Source of the DNA: Malurus cyaneus samueli
Taxonomy: Eukaryota; Chordata; Aves; Passeriformes; Maluridae
Direction of reading: 5' to 3'
Length of the DNA: 64,000 nt
Assembly: GCA_009741485.1 (NCBI GenBank)
Contig: CM019214.1
Span: 5,955,287 to 6,019,286 of the forward strand
Positions 27,346 to 40,855 of this stretch are shown here, one piece after another. The notes beneath the pieces were generated by a model that saw nothing but the letters and a program-made list of their open reading frames with translations, did no database searches and was not told the DNA's origin. Position 1 is the first letter of the stretch. Every line of letters starts with the position of its first letter. The position numbers and the translations under genes were made by a program.

Positions 27346-28506
27346 GGATATGGGAACTGAATGCACATTATTTCATGATATCCATTTCTTGGATTTTGAA
27401 AATTTAGTCTTTTTCTAGTACTCTATTTTACAAAGTTTTAGTATTGGCAATATCTTTTCAAATAAATTTTTCATCAAATATTCAATATTGCTTTACAGTA
27501 ACTTAGTTCATGTTATTTATGCATCATGATTGGGTTAAGCTAAAAACATATAATGTTTTCACTTGATCAGAGATTAGAGTTCCCCATTCCTAAATTAAAT
27601 TTCCTGCTCTTTAATTAATAACCAGCAATTAATACCTGTAGAGAGAATGTTATCAGCTCATTCTGGCTTTAAAAGTCAGTATGTTTTTATATGACAATGT
27701 GCAATTATTAACTGGTCAGAGAAGAGTAAGGATAAATACCATAGCTTGAGGACTATTAAAAAATCATTAAAGAGATAAGACTCACATTGTCAGCAGAGCA
27801 ATATTAAAATCTTGCTCTGAAACCTTTCAAAATTTAATTTGATATTTTACATTAAAAAGGAAACTGACATTTTATAAGCATAGGAATGACATTAATGTCC
27901 ATAGATAATTTATACAGAATATATTAAATTCAGTAAAACAATGAGTAAGCATTTGAGATGTGAAGGACTTGAATAAGTTTACCCAGGATGAGTTAAAAGT
28001 AAGGTTTATGTGGCCTTTCCTGAATATTCCCATGAGTATGCAGTTTTCAGTGTTACAACTACATCAGCTGAGCTATGAATACAATTTTGAACCATGAAAT
28101 CCATATTCCACTCCCCAAAAGAAACCAAATCAAAAGAATGCCTATAAAGCAAAATCCTGAGTCTTTTAAAGTCTATATTGGGGATCTGATGCTCTCTTTA
28201 GCAGCTTTTTGAGTGCTGCTATTATTAGATGGAGATTTTGCAGAAGGAATGGTACATTAGGAACTCTCAGAGATAGTTGAAACACATTATTTTCCTATCT
28301 ACCAGTGTTCCTCGTTGGCTTGTGAATTCCTTCCAAGGGAAATTTGGTACATGGATAATGGTACATCATACTTCACTAGTACAGTCTGAATTTTGCTTTC
28401 TGTTTGGATATCCCTGCCCTCCTCAGACCAGGGATTCAATTGCCTCATCCACAGGGATACATGTGCAGTGTAGCTCTTAAAGATGTCTTGCATGGAGAGG
28501 ACAATT

Positions 28507-28690
28507 ATTTTTATTTATTTATTTGTTTGTTTGTTATTATTATTACTATTATTACTATTATTGTTAGTTTTTGTTATTGTTATTGTAATTATTGTTAGTG
28601 TTGTTATTATTATTATTATTGTTGTTGTAGTAGTTGCTTTGTTGTTGTTTTATTTTTACTTTTATATTTATTTATTTTAAATAATATTTT
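28507..28690. repeat. Imperfect (TTA/TTG)n tract
   Basis: About 180 bp of TTATT, TTGTT and TTTA units on the + strand, nearly free of C. It looks like a decayed trinucleotide/tetranucleotide array. Confidence 0.9.
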
Positions 28691-30356
28691 TATTATTATA
28701 TTAAACTTCGGAAACATATGTACCAGATTGCTAGAAAAGAAGCAACAAAATCACTAGCCTGTGAATGACTTTGGCCCGCTACATACTTCTGCCTGTTGCT
28801 TTTTCTTTGTTTCTTTTGCCTTGTTTCCTTTTCTTAAATAATAAGCATTACAAAATCTTGAGGCTTACATGCTGGTCCTTTCCATTGGAACAGAGAAAGT
28901 GACAGTTGGGATCAAAGAAAGAAGATATCCTGCAAATTAACAGAATGTCATGAACCTTAGAAAAGACTGTGCTTACTGGGCTGCCATCCACTTTTGCAGA
29001 AGTCATCACTATATACATCAAACTATACACATCAAATGTGTGCTTTGGGTATCGTGCTCCATGAAAATTTTCTTCTGTTATTATTTTTCTCTGAGCACAC
29101 ACTGTGGCTGCAGCTGCTGTTGATTTTCCCAGTCAGGGACAGGAATCAGGCCGCACCAAGAAGTGGTGGAAAAGAATGTTTCCTCTCCCATCTTTCACAT
29201 AACCATCCACTGAAACCCATCCTCAACCACCCTTGCACACGATTCTCACTGTGGCAGAGTCATATTCTGGGTAATTTTTTAACTCCTTACAATAATTTCA
29301 GTCACACAGGGGCAGTCCATAAAAAGGCTGGATTCCCAGCTGAGCTGGTTTTCCATATTTTTCCATATTGTGTGTCCGTCCCCTTTGGAACTGCTGTGTG
29401 GTTTTGGCTCTACATCAGATGCTTTATATAATTAACTCAGGCCAAATTAACCTCTTCTTTTTGAACATTTTCTAACCAAATATTCCTATTTAATCATTAA
29501 GTCTGTACTGCCAGACACAAGGCAGTAAATTCTTGAACTTTGTGTTCCTCTTCTGCCCAATTTATACTATGTGTTAATTGATTCTATATTTAGTAACTTT
29601 TATGGCATTTTTACATTACTAAAGTTGTCTTCAAGACTCCTGTACTGAAATTTCCACTTATCATTGTATTGAATATATAATAATATATTATATATTAATA
29701 TATATATATTAAATCACAGTGAGGATTTTTTGCATGAGAACCAAATATTTAACTTTTTTTTAAAAGGTAATATAAAGACTCATTAGTAATCCCTATCAGG
29801 AATATATTTTTAATTTTGTTAATATCATTTGCTATGGCTACCCTAGTGATAGGAAATACAGTAGAACAGAATATAGCACTGAATAATTCAACTCATACAC
29901 TGACAGATGTATGCTGGTTCTTTGATTTTCATAATGAAAAAATTTAATTAATTATTAAATTGCTAAGAGGCATTTGATCTCCCTGCTGCTATACAGGTAA
30001 GCAGATTATTGATAGTAAACAATGATAAAATTGTTTTTTACACACAGAGGCAATTCTACCCTATAAAGCTGCTTCCATGCTGAAATAAACATCAGATTCC
30101 TCTCATGTGATTGCTTTTAGGAAATTTATCAAGTGAGAATAATTGCCTGATAAACTCAGAAGCTCTTTTTGGTTATATGAAACAAAATTTTCTGTAGGTT
30201 ATCAAATAACTCACAAAATCATCCCTTTTATGGGTTCCTGGTCATAATTGAAAGGCAATATGTAGACTGGAAAATAACCTAGTATGGTATGAAGTGTGTA
30301 TTGTCTACACAGCCACCACTGGACTGACTGGCACTTGAGCTGTGCATTGCATGTGG

Positions 30357-30411
30357 ATAAAAAAAAAAAAAACAAAAAAAAAACAAACAAAAAAAAAAAA
30401 AAACAAAAAAC
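30357..30411. repeat. A-rich (A)nC tract
   Basis: A runs interrupted by single C bases on the + strand, of the same kind as the tracts at 25856-26048 and 40799-40855. Confidence 0.9.
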
Positions 30412-30862
30412 ATGACTGTATCAATTCTGATGAGAAATTCACAATAAAAGATAATTAGGAGGTAAACATCTATGCAATGCCTAAAGAAGGGTATACAAAT
30501 AAACAGGATTCCAGGCTTGGATCTCAGCTGTTTGCTAGTTTTAACTTCACTGAACACTGGCAATTTCAGCATGAGAAAAAAATAGTATGTATGCTTGCTA
30601 TTAGCCATTGTGTTGGAATAAGGTGTACTGTGGCACAAGTGGAACTTTTCTTTAGGGTTTACCAAGTAAGCTAAGGATCTTTTTTTTTAGTGTCAGAGGA
30701 GAATACTGGAGTGATTAGTATTAATAGCCAATATTTTTCAAGTGGCTGATCATGAAAGACCCCAGAATAGCACAGGTTCCTCACCATGATGAGTAAAATA
30801 GCAATCAAAATCTCAAATTATAATCATGTAGAGGGACTGAATGAGAAAGATAAGCCTGAAGA

Positions 30863-31012
30863 TTGATAGATAGAAGATGTAGATAGATAGATAGATAATA
30901 GATAGATGTAGATATATAGATATAGATAGATAGATAGATAGATAGATATAGATAGATAGATAGATGATAGATAGATAGATAGATAGATAGATAATGATAG
31001 ATAATTAGATTG
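30863..31012. repeat. (GATA)n complex microsatellite
   Basis: Arrays of GATA/TAGA units interrupted by gaagatgta, tata and gatgata variants across about 150 bp. It is followed at 31035-31074 by an A-rich run. It gives a Tyr/Leu/Ser/Ile repeat peptide in the reverse frame that is not a gene. Confidence 0.95.
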
Positions 31013-31034
31013 AAGAAATTAAATTCATTATGAC

Positions 31035-31078
31035 AAAAAAAAAAAAAAAAAAAAAAAAAAACCAAAAAAAAAAAAACA
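31035..31078. repeat. A-rich run
   Basis: A homopolymer of about 28 A followed by ACC-interrupted A runs, next to the GATA array. Confidence 0.9.
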
Positions 31079-34000
31079 AAACCAAACTTTAATGATATCG
31101 TAAATCCTGTCAAAACATTACTACTGCTTGTGCCATGAGAGGAAACACCTAGACCATGCATGGCTTCCTAAGTGTGGACACCACTCCTACTGGGAAAAAA
31201 ACAGACTGTGATGGATTATTTCCCAAAATTGAGCCATTCACTTTCCAAAATCTCGTAAAACTTCTTTTTATCTTCATTTTTTCTAGCTTTCCCTCAAGAT
31301 CAATAAATTCTCGAGGTTGCATAATGAATTAAAGATGAAATTTCTGCTATTTGATCCAAAATCATAAAAATACACGCCCCTTGCCAGAAGATATACACAT
31401 AAATGGTTGTGAAAAAATCTGAAAACTGCAAAAAGCCACTTTACAGATTTTCTGTAAATGCCTCCATTGACCATACAGTCAATGTCATTGCAAAACTATG
31501 GAGACATCATTATTTGCATGTCTTTTAGAGCTGTTTCTATGTAGTGTTATGACTGAAAAACAATTAAAATTCAGATCTTTAGAGAGCCAATGGCAATGCT
31601 GTCACAATGCAATTTTAGACAATTCCATTTAGATGCAGCAGCTGCTTTTCAATGAGATTTTGATGTTTACCCAATTTTGCTGCTGGGTTAATTGAGTCAT
31701 ATTGAGGTCAAGTGGCTTGTCTGCAATCACCCAGATGTTGGCTCACTGAGAATTACAGCTCAGGACTATCACATCTACAAACCTCTGTTTTCCCCAATAG
31801 GGCAAAAATACAAACAGAAATAAACTAATCAATGAAACATTCTCAGTAGGAAATTATGTCAGCTTCCACAGCAGCAGATTACTTGGGTTACTCGTTTTAC
31901 TGAAGAATAATCATTGAGTAAAATGGAAGAAAATACATTAACGTGAAAATGCAAATAACAGAAGAGCAAAATACTTCAGAATTTATCTCATCTTCTAAAA
32001 CTGACTTATTTTAAAAATGCCAACAAGTTAAACTTAATAACCCGAGTGGTAAGGTTTAAATAAAATCTCTTCTTTTTGCCTCAGGACAAAACAATTTCTT
32101 ACTGAACTTATTACATCAAGAAATAATGGCTGCTCCTCTGTCTGAAAGCCATATCAAGAACTGTAGGATGAAATCTGAAAAAAAACCACAACCTCAAAGA
32201 ATAGCTTGAGCTTCTCAAACCCATTTTAGCTCAGCTAAAACTGTTCTGGAGAAAAGTGTCATGGAAAACTGTCCTAGTGCAGCTGCAATCTCAACTGCAC
32301 CAATAAATAATTTAAAAAATTGTAACTTTCCAGTGGCACACATAAATAATTAAAATTAGTGTCTTTTTGCCCTGAATATCATATTCCTCTCACAAAACCA
32401 TATTTCAAACTGTTAAGTAATCCTAGTGTGGAACTTATGTATCCATGACTAAGCTGCAAGTTACAGTAGAATTACTGGAATTAATAACTTCGAATTACTA
32501 GAGCGTAACTCTGCTTTTAGAATCCTTTGCAAACACTATCTCAAAGGCAATTTATGGTAGTAAAAGATAAATCATAGAGAGAAAAAAAAAAAGCTTTTGT
32601 ATGTCACTAAATTAAAAAAAAAACAAAACAAAAAAGAAAAACAAACAAAAAAACCCCATTAGTTTAGGTTTTGGTCATGCTGTTGTGGGGGGACATATTT
32701 TAGAAGGTGGTCCCTCTCCATTTTAAAGATGCTCTCTCCCTACAGCTTTTATTTCAGCTGGTTCTCCCACTTTCTTCTCTGGAGTATTTATAACCAGAGA
32801 CACAATCCTCTGATTTCCAAATACAGTTTTAAAACTCAAAACGTTTCTTCTTCATATTTAATTGTTATATGGAAATTTGACAAATACCATCTTGCATTTG
32901 TGTTAAAAATCTCTATTCAAAACAACACACTGTTTTCCATTTATATTTTGGCAGAGAAAAATGATAGGAAGATGACAGATAAATGAGAGGTAGAAAATAA
33001 AGCAATTTATTCTGGTCACATTAAAGTCAGAGAGGGACTACAAGGCTTAAAATTTATTAATCAGACACAAAAAGTTCATAAATAAAATAAATGTTTCTCT
33101 TTAATTTTTGAGTTTAGAATGCTTATCAGTTGAAATATTTATAATCACATTTTTTAACATTTGCTTGCAAACATGAATAATAAAGAGAAACAATTAGGAA
33201 TCATTATATTTTCCTCGCTTTTCTACCTCATTTTAGAAGATACTTTAAGAGCTACTATAATGATTTTTTGAGGTGAAATTGCAACTGGCAACTGACAAAA
33301 CTAAGTTCAACTATTACCAAATTGTCAAAAAACATCATGTGTGGAAAGAATCATCAAAAATTTGTTACTGAAATATGCTTTTAACTAATTCATCTTATTA
33401 AACATTTTCCAGAGCTTTAGACATTATAAACTTCCGAATGAGTAAAAATCAAAAATACTTCTATCCCAAAAAGAGATATTGTGATATCATGAGTGGGAAA
33501 TATCACATAAACTGAGACTATCACGACTGTATATAATGGGGAGAAAAACTTTCAAAAACTCTTTCTCCTCCCCGTTTGCATTTCCTTTGGTTAATATTAG
33601 TTTTAGTAAGTTAGAGATCATTTTTCTTTTACCACTGAAATAGAAGCTGTCTAAACTAACCCTAGATTTCTTAGCCCTCCTTTGAACACAAAATTTCTCT
33701 TTTTCATGTTTTCTACTTTTAAAACACCTTCCAAAAATCTGTATGGCAAGGTACTGAATGTTCTTACTGGGAAACACAGACAAAAGATTAGAGAGGCAGG
33801 AATATCAGAGACATTTCAGACTTGAGATCAGAGGCTGATGATGCACAACCAGAATTATTAGTGTGTGATCATTATTTCACCAGGACTTTGTGATTTTAAG
33901 ACTGATAATCAAACTTTCAAATATTATATGGTCCTGTTTCATTTTTCAAAATCTTCTGTGATTCTGAAGTGATTTTAGTTACTGAGAGAGGAGAGTCTGA

Positions 34001-34424
34001 AAGTTAGTTGCCAAATAAACATAAGAAAAAATTCAAATTACTTGCACAGGAAGGCCTTGTTGATTGATAGGGTGCTATTTATTTCATTCTTTGGCACCGA
34101 GCTCAGATTTCATGACAGGGACAAAGAAGAGGAATGGAAAGAACTGAGCCCCTTTCAGTGAAGCAAAGTCCCTAAAGAAAATATTAGGAAACTGCAGACT
34201 AAAATAACAGTCAGCTGATAGAAGACAAGGATAAGCTTTTAGTTATTCTGTTTAACAAATGGGCAAGATGCAGGAATACCTTATCATTCATATCAGGTCT
34301 ATTATCTGGTTCATACCATGATAATATTATTCATGTCAGGTCTATTATTTAGCTCACCAGGGATAAGTCCTGCACCAGGGAAGGATCAGCTCTGGGTACC
34401 AAATTGTGCTGGGAGATTCTCTGC

Positions 34425-34830
34425 AGCTTTGGAGCAAAGGACCTGGGGAACACCAAGGTGAGCATCAAAACAGCAATGTGCCCTGGCAGCAAAAAAGATC
34501 AATGATATCCTGGACTGCATGGGATATCCAGAATTTACATCCTGGCTGCATGTCCAGCTCTGTGACCCCCAGGGCAGAGGGATGGGGACACATTGAATTG
34601 GCTGAGAGACTGGAGCACCTCCTCGTGTAAGGAAAGGCTGAGAGAGCCTCAAGGGAATCTCACTGATATATATAAACAGGGTGTGAGGAAGATGGAGCCA
34701 GGCTTTTTCCAGCAATGCCTAGTCACAGGAAGAAGAAAAAAAAACAAAAAAAAAAACCCAGAAAATTTTGTCTGAGCATCAGGAAACACCTTTATCTATT
34801 CAATTTTTATGCCCTATGCTCTTGAGATCA
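34425..34830 (+). mobile_element. CR1 LINE fragment, + strand
   Basis: A diverged CR1 3' region. Recognisable pieces in order are ctggggaacaccaaggtgagc, gcaatgtgccctggcagcaa, tatcctggactgcatggg, gactggagcacctcc, tgaggaaaggctgagagagcc-like text, and gcatcaggaaacacctttat near the right end. An A-rich insertion sits at 34736-34757. Coding capacity is destroyed. Confidence 0.8.
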
Positions 34831-37356
34831 AGGCTGTCATCATGAGGCAAGTGCTGGTATAGCACAGCAGCTGCCACAGGGTTGTTATTGTGGATTAGGA
34901 TCCTTTTCTTGCAAACAGCTCCATGTCAGCAGTTTATAAATGTAACTGCAAGAAAAATTAATCCAAACATTAGCTGCTTGTTCTCAGAACATCATGGGCA
35001 CTAATTTCCGTGATACATGCTCTAAAAATTTTTAGGGGCACTTTGGTATGGTTGAAGAAGTTCAGCTATTCTGGATGAGAGAGGAAAACATGCTATTTTA
35101 TTTAATTTTTGTCCTTCTAACTCACGTGGCTGATGCCTCAAGGCTTGGATGGGCGCCCCTTCTTTTGTCATCGAAATTAAGTCATTAATTCCTGTGTCAG
35201 AAGAATCCAGTTTCAACCAAGAGATGCTATTGATCACAATTTTAAAAAATGTAATAGGAAATGGTGTGGAAAGCTTATCATTCTGACCTTGTGAGTGAAT
35301 CATGAAAACAATGATTAAAGGGATCTGCAAGTCCAGTGTTGCACAGTGCAAACCATGATTTTTAAAAATTATCTTATTGATATTTGAAATTTCAATTGTC
35401 AGCAAAATATTTTGAGCATTTATAATGAGAAATATGATAACAGTGGGAGACAATTCCTTAAGGGAGTTGTCTTTATTAATGCATCAGGATAGCCCAATCT
35501 TATCTTGATTTTTATGTACTCATACATGCATAGACAAGCACTCTATGTATGTAATAAAACACATCAGTTTAGTTTGCTGATTCCAAGAACATTGCCATTT
35601 GATTTTTCTGTATTAGTGAGATGAGTAGATAATATTCATGTTGCTTTTGTGTGCCAAGCAATAAATTTTTCCAGCAATTCATTAAATACTAGACCAAAGC
35701 CAATAAGCTTAATCAATACATAGGACTCTTGAATGTTGTCTGAACATTTAGCTGACATGAATTTTAGTGGTACTCTGATAAAAATGAAATACTTATGAAC
35801 AAGATGATCTTAAAAGGTCTCTCTATTTATATATATCCCTGTTTTATTTTCCAAGATCTAAATGTGTTGTGGTAGTGAACCAATTTGTAATCTGCAGTGT
35901 TCTTCACAATCCAAACTTAAGTACATACATATATAAGATTTATTAATTGGTTTCACATCATTTTTGTGCCACACACATAAGCTCTCATGCAGAAGAAAGA
36001 AATAAAGTATACATTCAGACAAAATCAACCTCATTCATTCTATTCACATTGCTTCATTTCAAAAATTTGCAGGCTATCTTGGTTGCCTGTCTTTTAACTT
36101 CAGTGAAGGATCTTGTCTAAATCACCTAGTTTTGCATTTTCATTTATAGTATAAATTTTGTATTGATCAAACTAACATACAATATGAGACAAATGCTTAT
36201 AAATTCCAAATCAGATAAATGTTTACAATGATATCTCTTAGAATTCCCATAGTGGCTCAAAGGATGTAAGGAAGGGTATCCTATGTCCTGGAATTCCTTG
36301 CAACGTTTTTTTTGCTGTTCATAACTTTTCCTTTTTTCATCTTTTATGACTGGACATTTACCCATTATCTTACATGCATCATGTCCCCTTTCACTACAGT
36401 ATTTAAAAAACAAAATTAATAAAAGAATGACGAAGAATGAATGAGCATGAATGAACAGTAAGGCTGTGGGTCAGATATAAATAGTAATTTAGCACCAGAA
36501 TACAAACCCCAACTATTTCACAGCATTAAGCTCATCATTTTCTTCAGTTTTCAAGGCCTCTTGCTAAGTTTCCTGGATATAACTATTTTTGGCTTCTTCT
36601 CAGGGAAGGATTTGTTTTCTAACAATAATATTAAGATGCATCCTGAGGAATAAAAGCTGTGGTTCCATTGACAAGTATTTTTTTTGGTTTTTGTTTTTTT
36701 AAACATCCAAAGAGATCATCCTATAACCCTGTAGCCTAACCAACTACATGATGTACACTATGAAATGCATGATTTTAGTACCAGAATGTAACTTGTGTTT
36801 CAGGTGTAGCATGTATTTTACAAAAATAATTTTATTCAGTTCAAATGTTCCAGCAAATGAACAAGTCACCAAATCAATAACTATACTAGTCATGTCAGTA
36901 ATTTTTTCTAGAAAAAAAAAAATAAGGGCTACTAAGTGCACATTGCTCAACTTGCCTGTCACACAACTTCATCCTTCCTTTCACTGAGCAATCCTCCTTG
37001 ATGTTCCCTTCCTCTGTCACATATTTAGGATAATAGATGCAGAAACAAAACAGGAGTTCATGTCTAAACATTATTTACAATGACTCATAGACCTTTTCAG
37101 TCACTGCACTCCTGGGCAGAGCTCCTCATCCTGTGCATGTGAAGCATTCTCTGTTCTAGAAATTTTAATGCATATATGATGGGTTTAAACAGTCACATTT
37201 TGGAATAGGCTTGCATTATGAAAATTAAAATCAGTGTCTACAACTATCTAATCTATCATCTGACAAATATCTCACCTGCATAAAACTGCCAGAAGTAGAT
37301 GTATATTTTCCTCTAGAAAAAGGAAATCTGTAATGGCCAGAGAAGGGATGGAAATG

Positions 37357-37774
37357 TGTCTCTGCTGGCCAAACAACGACAAAAAAGAATAGATACAAAA
37401 CACACAAAAGTGGGTGAAAAAAAACAGAGAGAAAGAAGAACTTTATTGTGGGACAAGCCTCTTTTATCCACTTTAGCAACCAGAGTATACATTCGTGTCA
37501 AACATACATTGGTTAAGAGACAGCTGTTTAATTAGTAATCAGAACATAATTGGTGAGTTTGCAAAAGCTACAGTATTAGCAATGCTTATAATTTCCAGCC
37601 ACCTGCGTTATCAATTCTACATTTCAATCTCCTTTTCTCAACAGTAGCCAAGGTTGTGTTATTCCTCCTCCATGTAGGCTGTTAGCATCCCTTTCTTTTC
37701 CCAGGCCTCAGTCATACAGAATAATTGGCTGAGTTTCAGAATCAGGGCTTGTGGGGACACTTTTTTTCCCCACA
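37357..37774 (-). mobile_element. Solo LTR, family 2, copy C
   Basis: This 418-bp LTR reads on the minus strand from TGTGGGGAAAA to CAGCAGAGACA. It is closely similar along its whole length to the copy at 49132-49549, which lies in the opposite orientation. It carries AATAAA on the minus strand (37442-37447), which is the sense strand of IL1RAPL1. The flanking 6-mers cctttc and catttc differ at one base, so a target duplication is possible but not proven. No ERV genes adjoin it. Confidence 0.88.
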
Positions 37775-40700
37775 GAAAGGTTTATAAAAATGTACAGTGC
37801 TGATGCAGCGCAGTCATCTCTGGCTGTTGTCTGTCAAGGTTCTCAAGCTTGATCTATCAATATTTTCAAGCCATCCTGGTTGAGATTTAGTTCATTAGTT
37901 ACCTCTGCTGGACATCACTGGTGCACATATTTTATTTCAGCTGAACTCCTGATATTTCCTCATGTAAAAAAATGTGTATATAATAATAATAATAATCAAA
38001 TAGCTGCATATTTATAGACTTGACTACACACAAACTTTTCAAGCTAAAACGAATTTTTCAAGTTAATTATGAGATACTTGTCTGCTAGTGTTCTGAGTTT
38101 ATAATAGTGGTAGCTACGGCAGTGTTTGCTCAATAAAGGAAAGCACAGAAACATGGACCACAGTATGGTTTTATTAAATAGCTGCTTTTACACTGCAATT
38201 CTTTACACCTAATATATTGCATTCTTGATTTGACTTGGATTCAAAACGGCGTTGTATAAGTGATCAGACTTTCCCACAATATTTTACTAAATGTCTAGCT
38301 ACATATTTTTGTTTTGTTTTCTTCACTGAAAATAAAAATATTTTGAAGGCATGAGTAAATAATTTATGTTTTAGGTTCCCTAAAGCTCAAAATTCTTACA
38401 ATTAGATAAGACAGTGATCTTTGAACTGCTTCAATCCACATAAATTTTCTTTCTTCACTGAGGGCACTACATAATAGAAGTACTAATGGGCTATGAACTA
38501 GAGGAGAACACTTTGAATTCTCCTTATTTCACTGTATGTTATGAACATGTATATTCTAGAGAAAATTCTAAACACACATATCCCTCTCTTCCTCCTTTCT
38601 TATGCATACCACAAAGAACTGGGAACATATTAATTACTATTTGAAAATGATGGGCAGTTCTCCAGGAGATCAGATCGACCATGGATAATCATGCCTGTGC
38701 ACTGCCTGTACTCTAAGATGTAAAAGTTTAAAAAGGGGAGGCAGCATTTTCATTGTCTCTGTGGTGAAAATATGTATCTTCAAGGCTATAGAATGAAAAT
38801 TCTATGGATTATCTGAAATTGAAGTGGATGCAGAATGATCAAGTCCAACTCTACCTAAAATTAAATCATTCAGAGATACGGTGGTTAACAGAAATTTTAA
38901 GTAAATTTAAATAATGTGAGCCATGATGTCCTTATTTATTTGTGATCTTTAGAGGTTTGACTCATTTTGAACAAGAAGGAGAATTTTTTTTCATAATTCC
39001 AGTTCCATTCCTTTTCTAAATGCACTAATTCATATAAAATTCATGACCTCATTAGGCTCATAAAATTTCTTCACATACTCTGTACGTCAACCCCCTAACT
39101 TCTAACTGAAATGGTGATTTGCCAGTTAATGAAGCTGAAATGACTGAAATAAATGCATCCTTTATGCACCTAAAAAGAGAATAGAAAAATAAACTGACAA
39201 AATTCTGAGTGTAGTACACAATGAGCAAATTACCCACATTTGATTGTGATTGTTACCTATATTGTGACACCAAATTTACTCTAAACACATGAAAATTAGT
39301 TCCCTGACAATTTTTATCTAACAGCTATCGAGCACCAGATGATGGTTTCCTTACACTAAATATTTCATCCTTTTGAAAATCATACAATTCTCTGTATGTC
39401 TTGTACCATACAATACAATTGTATGTACATACAATTCTCTGTGACTATTTGTACATTTTACAGAAATATCATCCAATATATTATTCAGATTCATACAAAT
39501 GTAAAGATATTTCTGTATTATAACCTGCAAAATCTGTAAATTTTATATACACTGCTTCAGCAAACATAACTTTGGCTCTCACATCTTCCAGACAGAACTA
39601 TTGAAGAGTCAAAAATAGTTAGATAAAAGTTATATAAAATGCTCAAAACTATACTAATGTAGCTGTTCACTCAAAAACATTACTTCCCCTTTGGCACTCT
39701 TCACTGTGTTAAGAGAGTCTGTAATAGTTATTCTGTCACTCAAATTAAACTTCTGTGATGCATTTTCCAAACACCAAAGAGCAAAATATGATGGTCAAAG
39801 TAAGTACTGCATGTCAATGAGATTTTTCAGTGGCAGCAAAGGACAAGCAGATTGTTCACGTAAAGTCACCATTTGAATGAGATTTTGAGAAGAGAGGCTG
39901 ACAGTAGGATTTGCTGTGGTTTCCCAGGTTTTAAGGAGATATCTGATCTTCTGTGTCATGCACAAATGTTACACTCTACTCTGCTACAGAGCCTCATCCA
40001 CACATTTATTCCTTCTCCCATCATTACAGAGGGAAGGCAGGCATTGCTGGACACCCTCCACATCCCACATAAGACAGCACCCACTGTCCCCTGTAAATCA
40101 CTTTATGTCAAGTTGTTTTTTTTTGGGTTTTTTTTTTTTTGTTTTTTTTTGTATGAGATCCAGTAGGAACCCACTGTCCAGCCCAGCTTATCTCATTTGT
40201 CAGCCAGCCATGCCTGATCTGCCCTGATGGGACTGAGTGACTCTTATTTTCAGTGCCTGAAGGATGACTTCCAAAAAATCTAGGTCATAACATATTTGCC
40301 TCATGTGCAACTGTGTCTGATCTCTTTCACTGACACAATGCAAACATCATTAAAGCTGGTGCCATGCATGTCTTCAGACCACACCACATCCACAGAAATG
40401 GCTTTTACTGATTAACCTTGCTGATCGTATTTTTTGACTATAAGCACATTAATCCAAACTCTTCTATTTTAGGTTGATTTAATTTCATTTGGCTTTCTTT
40501 GCTGATTTTCCTCATGCACTAAACACCCACAGAATTTGAACATGTGTGGGTGTAATTTTCTCATAAAGAACAGGAAAGCACAGCTTTAAAGTACCACTCT
40601 AAACAAATTGTACTTTATTGCTCACACTGCCACTTTATTGCTCTAATTAACAACCAGGTATTTTCTCTCTGGTGAGCAATAGGAGAGGTTAACAGAGTCC

Positions 40701-40798
40701 TTGTTTTCATTCATTCTCTGCTGAAGGTTCCATGACCAACCCCCCTAATGCTGGGACCTGTGTAATTTCAGAATGATTCCCTAAATTAAGTTCCACAA

Positions 40799-40855
40799 CA
40801 AAAAAAAAAAAAAAAAAAACAAAAAAAAACAAAAAAAAAACCAACCAAAAAAACA
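40799..40855. repeat. A-rich (A)nC tract
   Basis: A runs interrupted by single C or CC on the + strand. The T-rich tract at 40112-40150 about 650 bp to the left has the complementary composition. Confidence 0.9.

Noticed and set aside
35022..35453. A 143-codon minus-strand ORF
   Set aside because: No domain or family resemblance, no splice context, and located within an intron. It is probably chance. Conservation testing would settle it.
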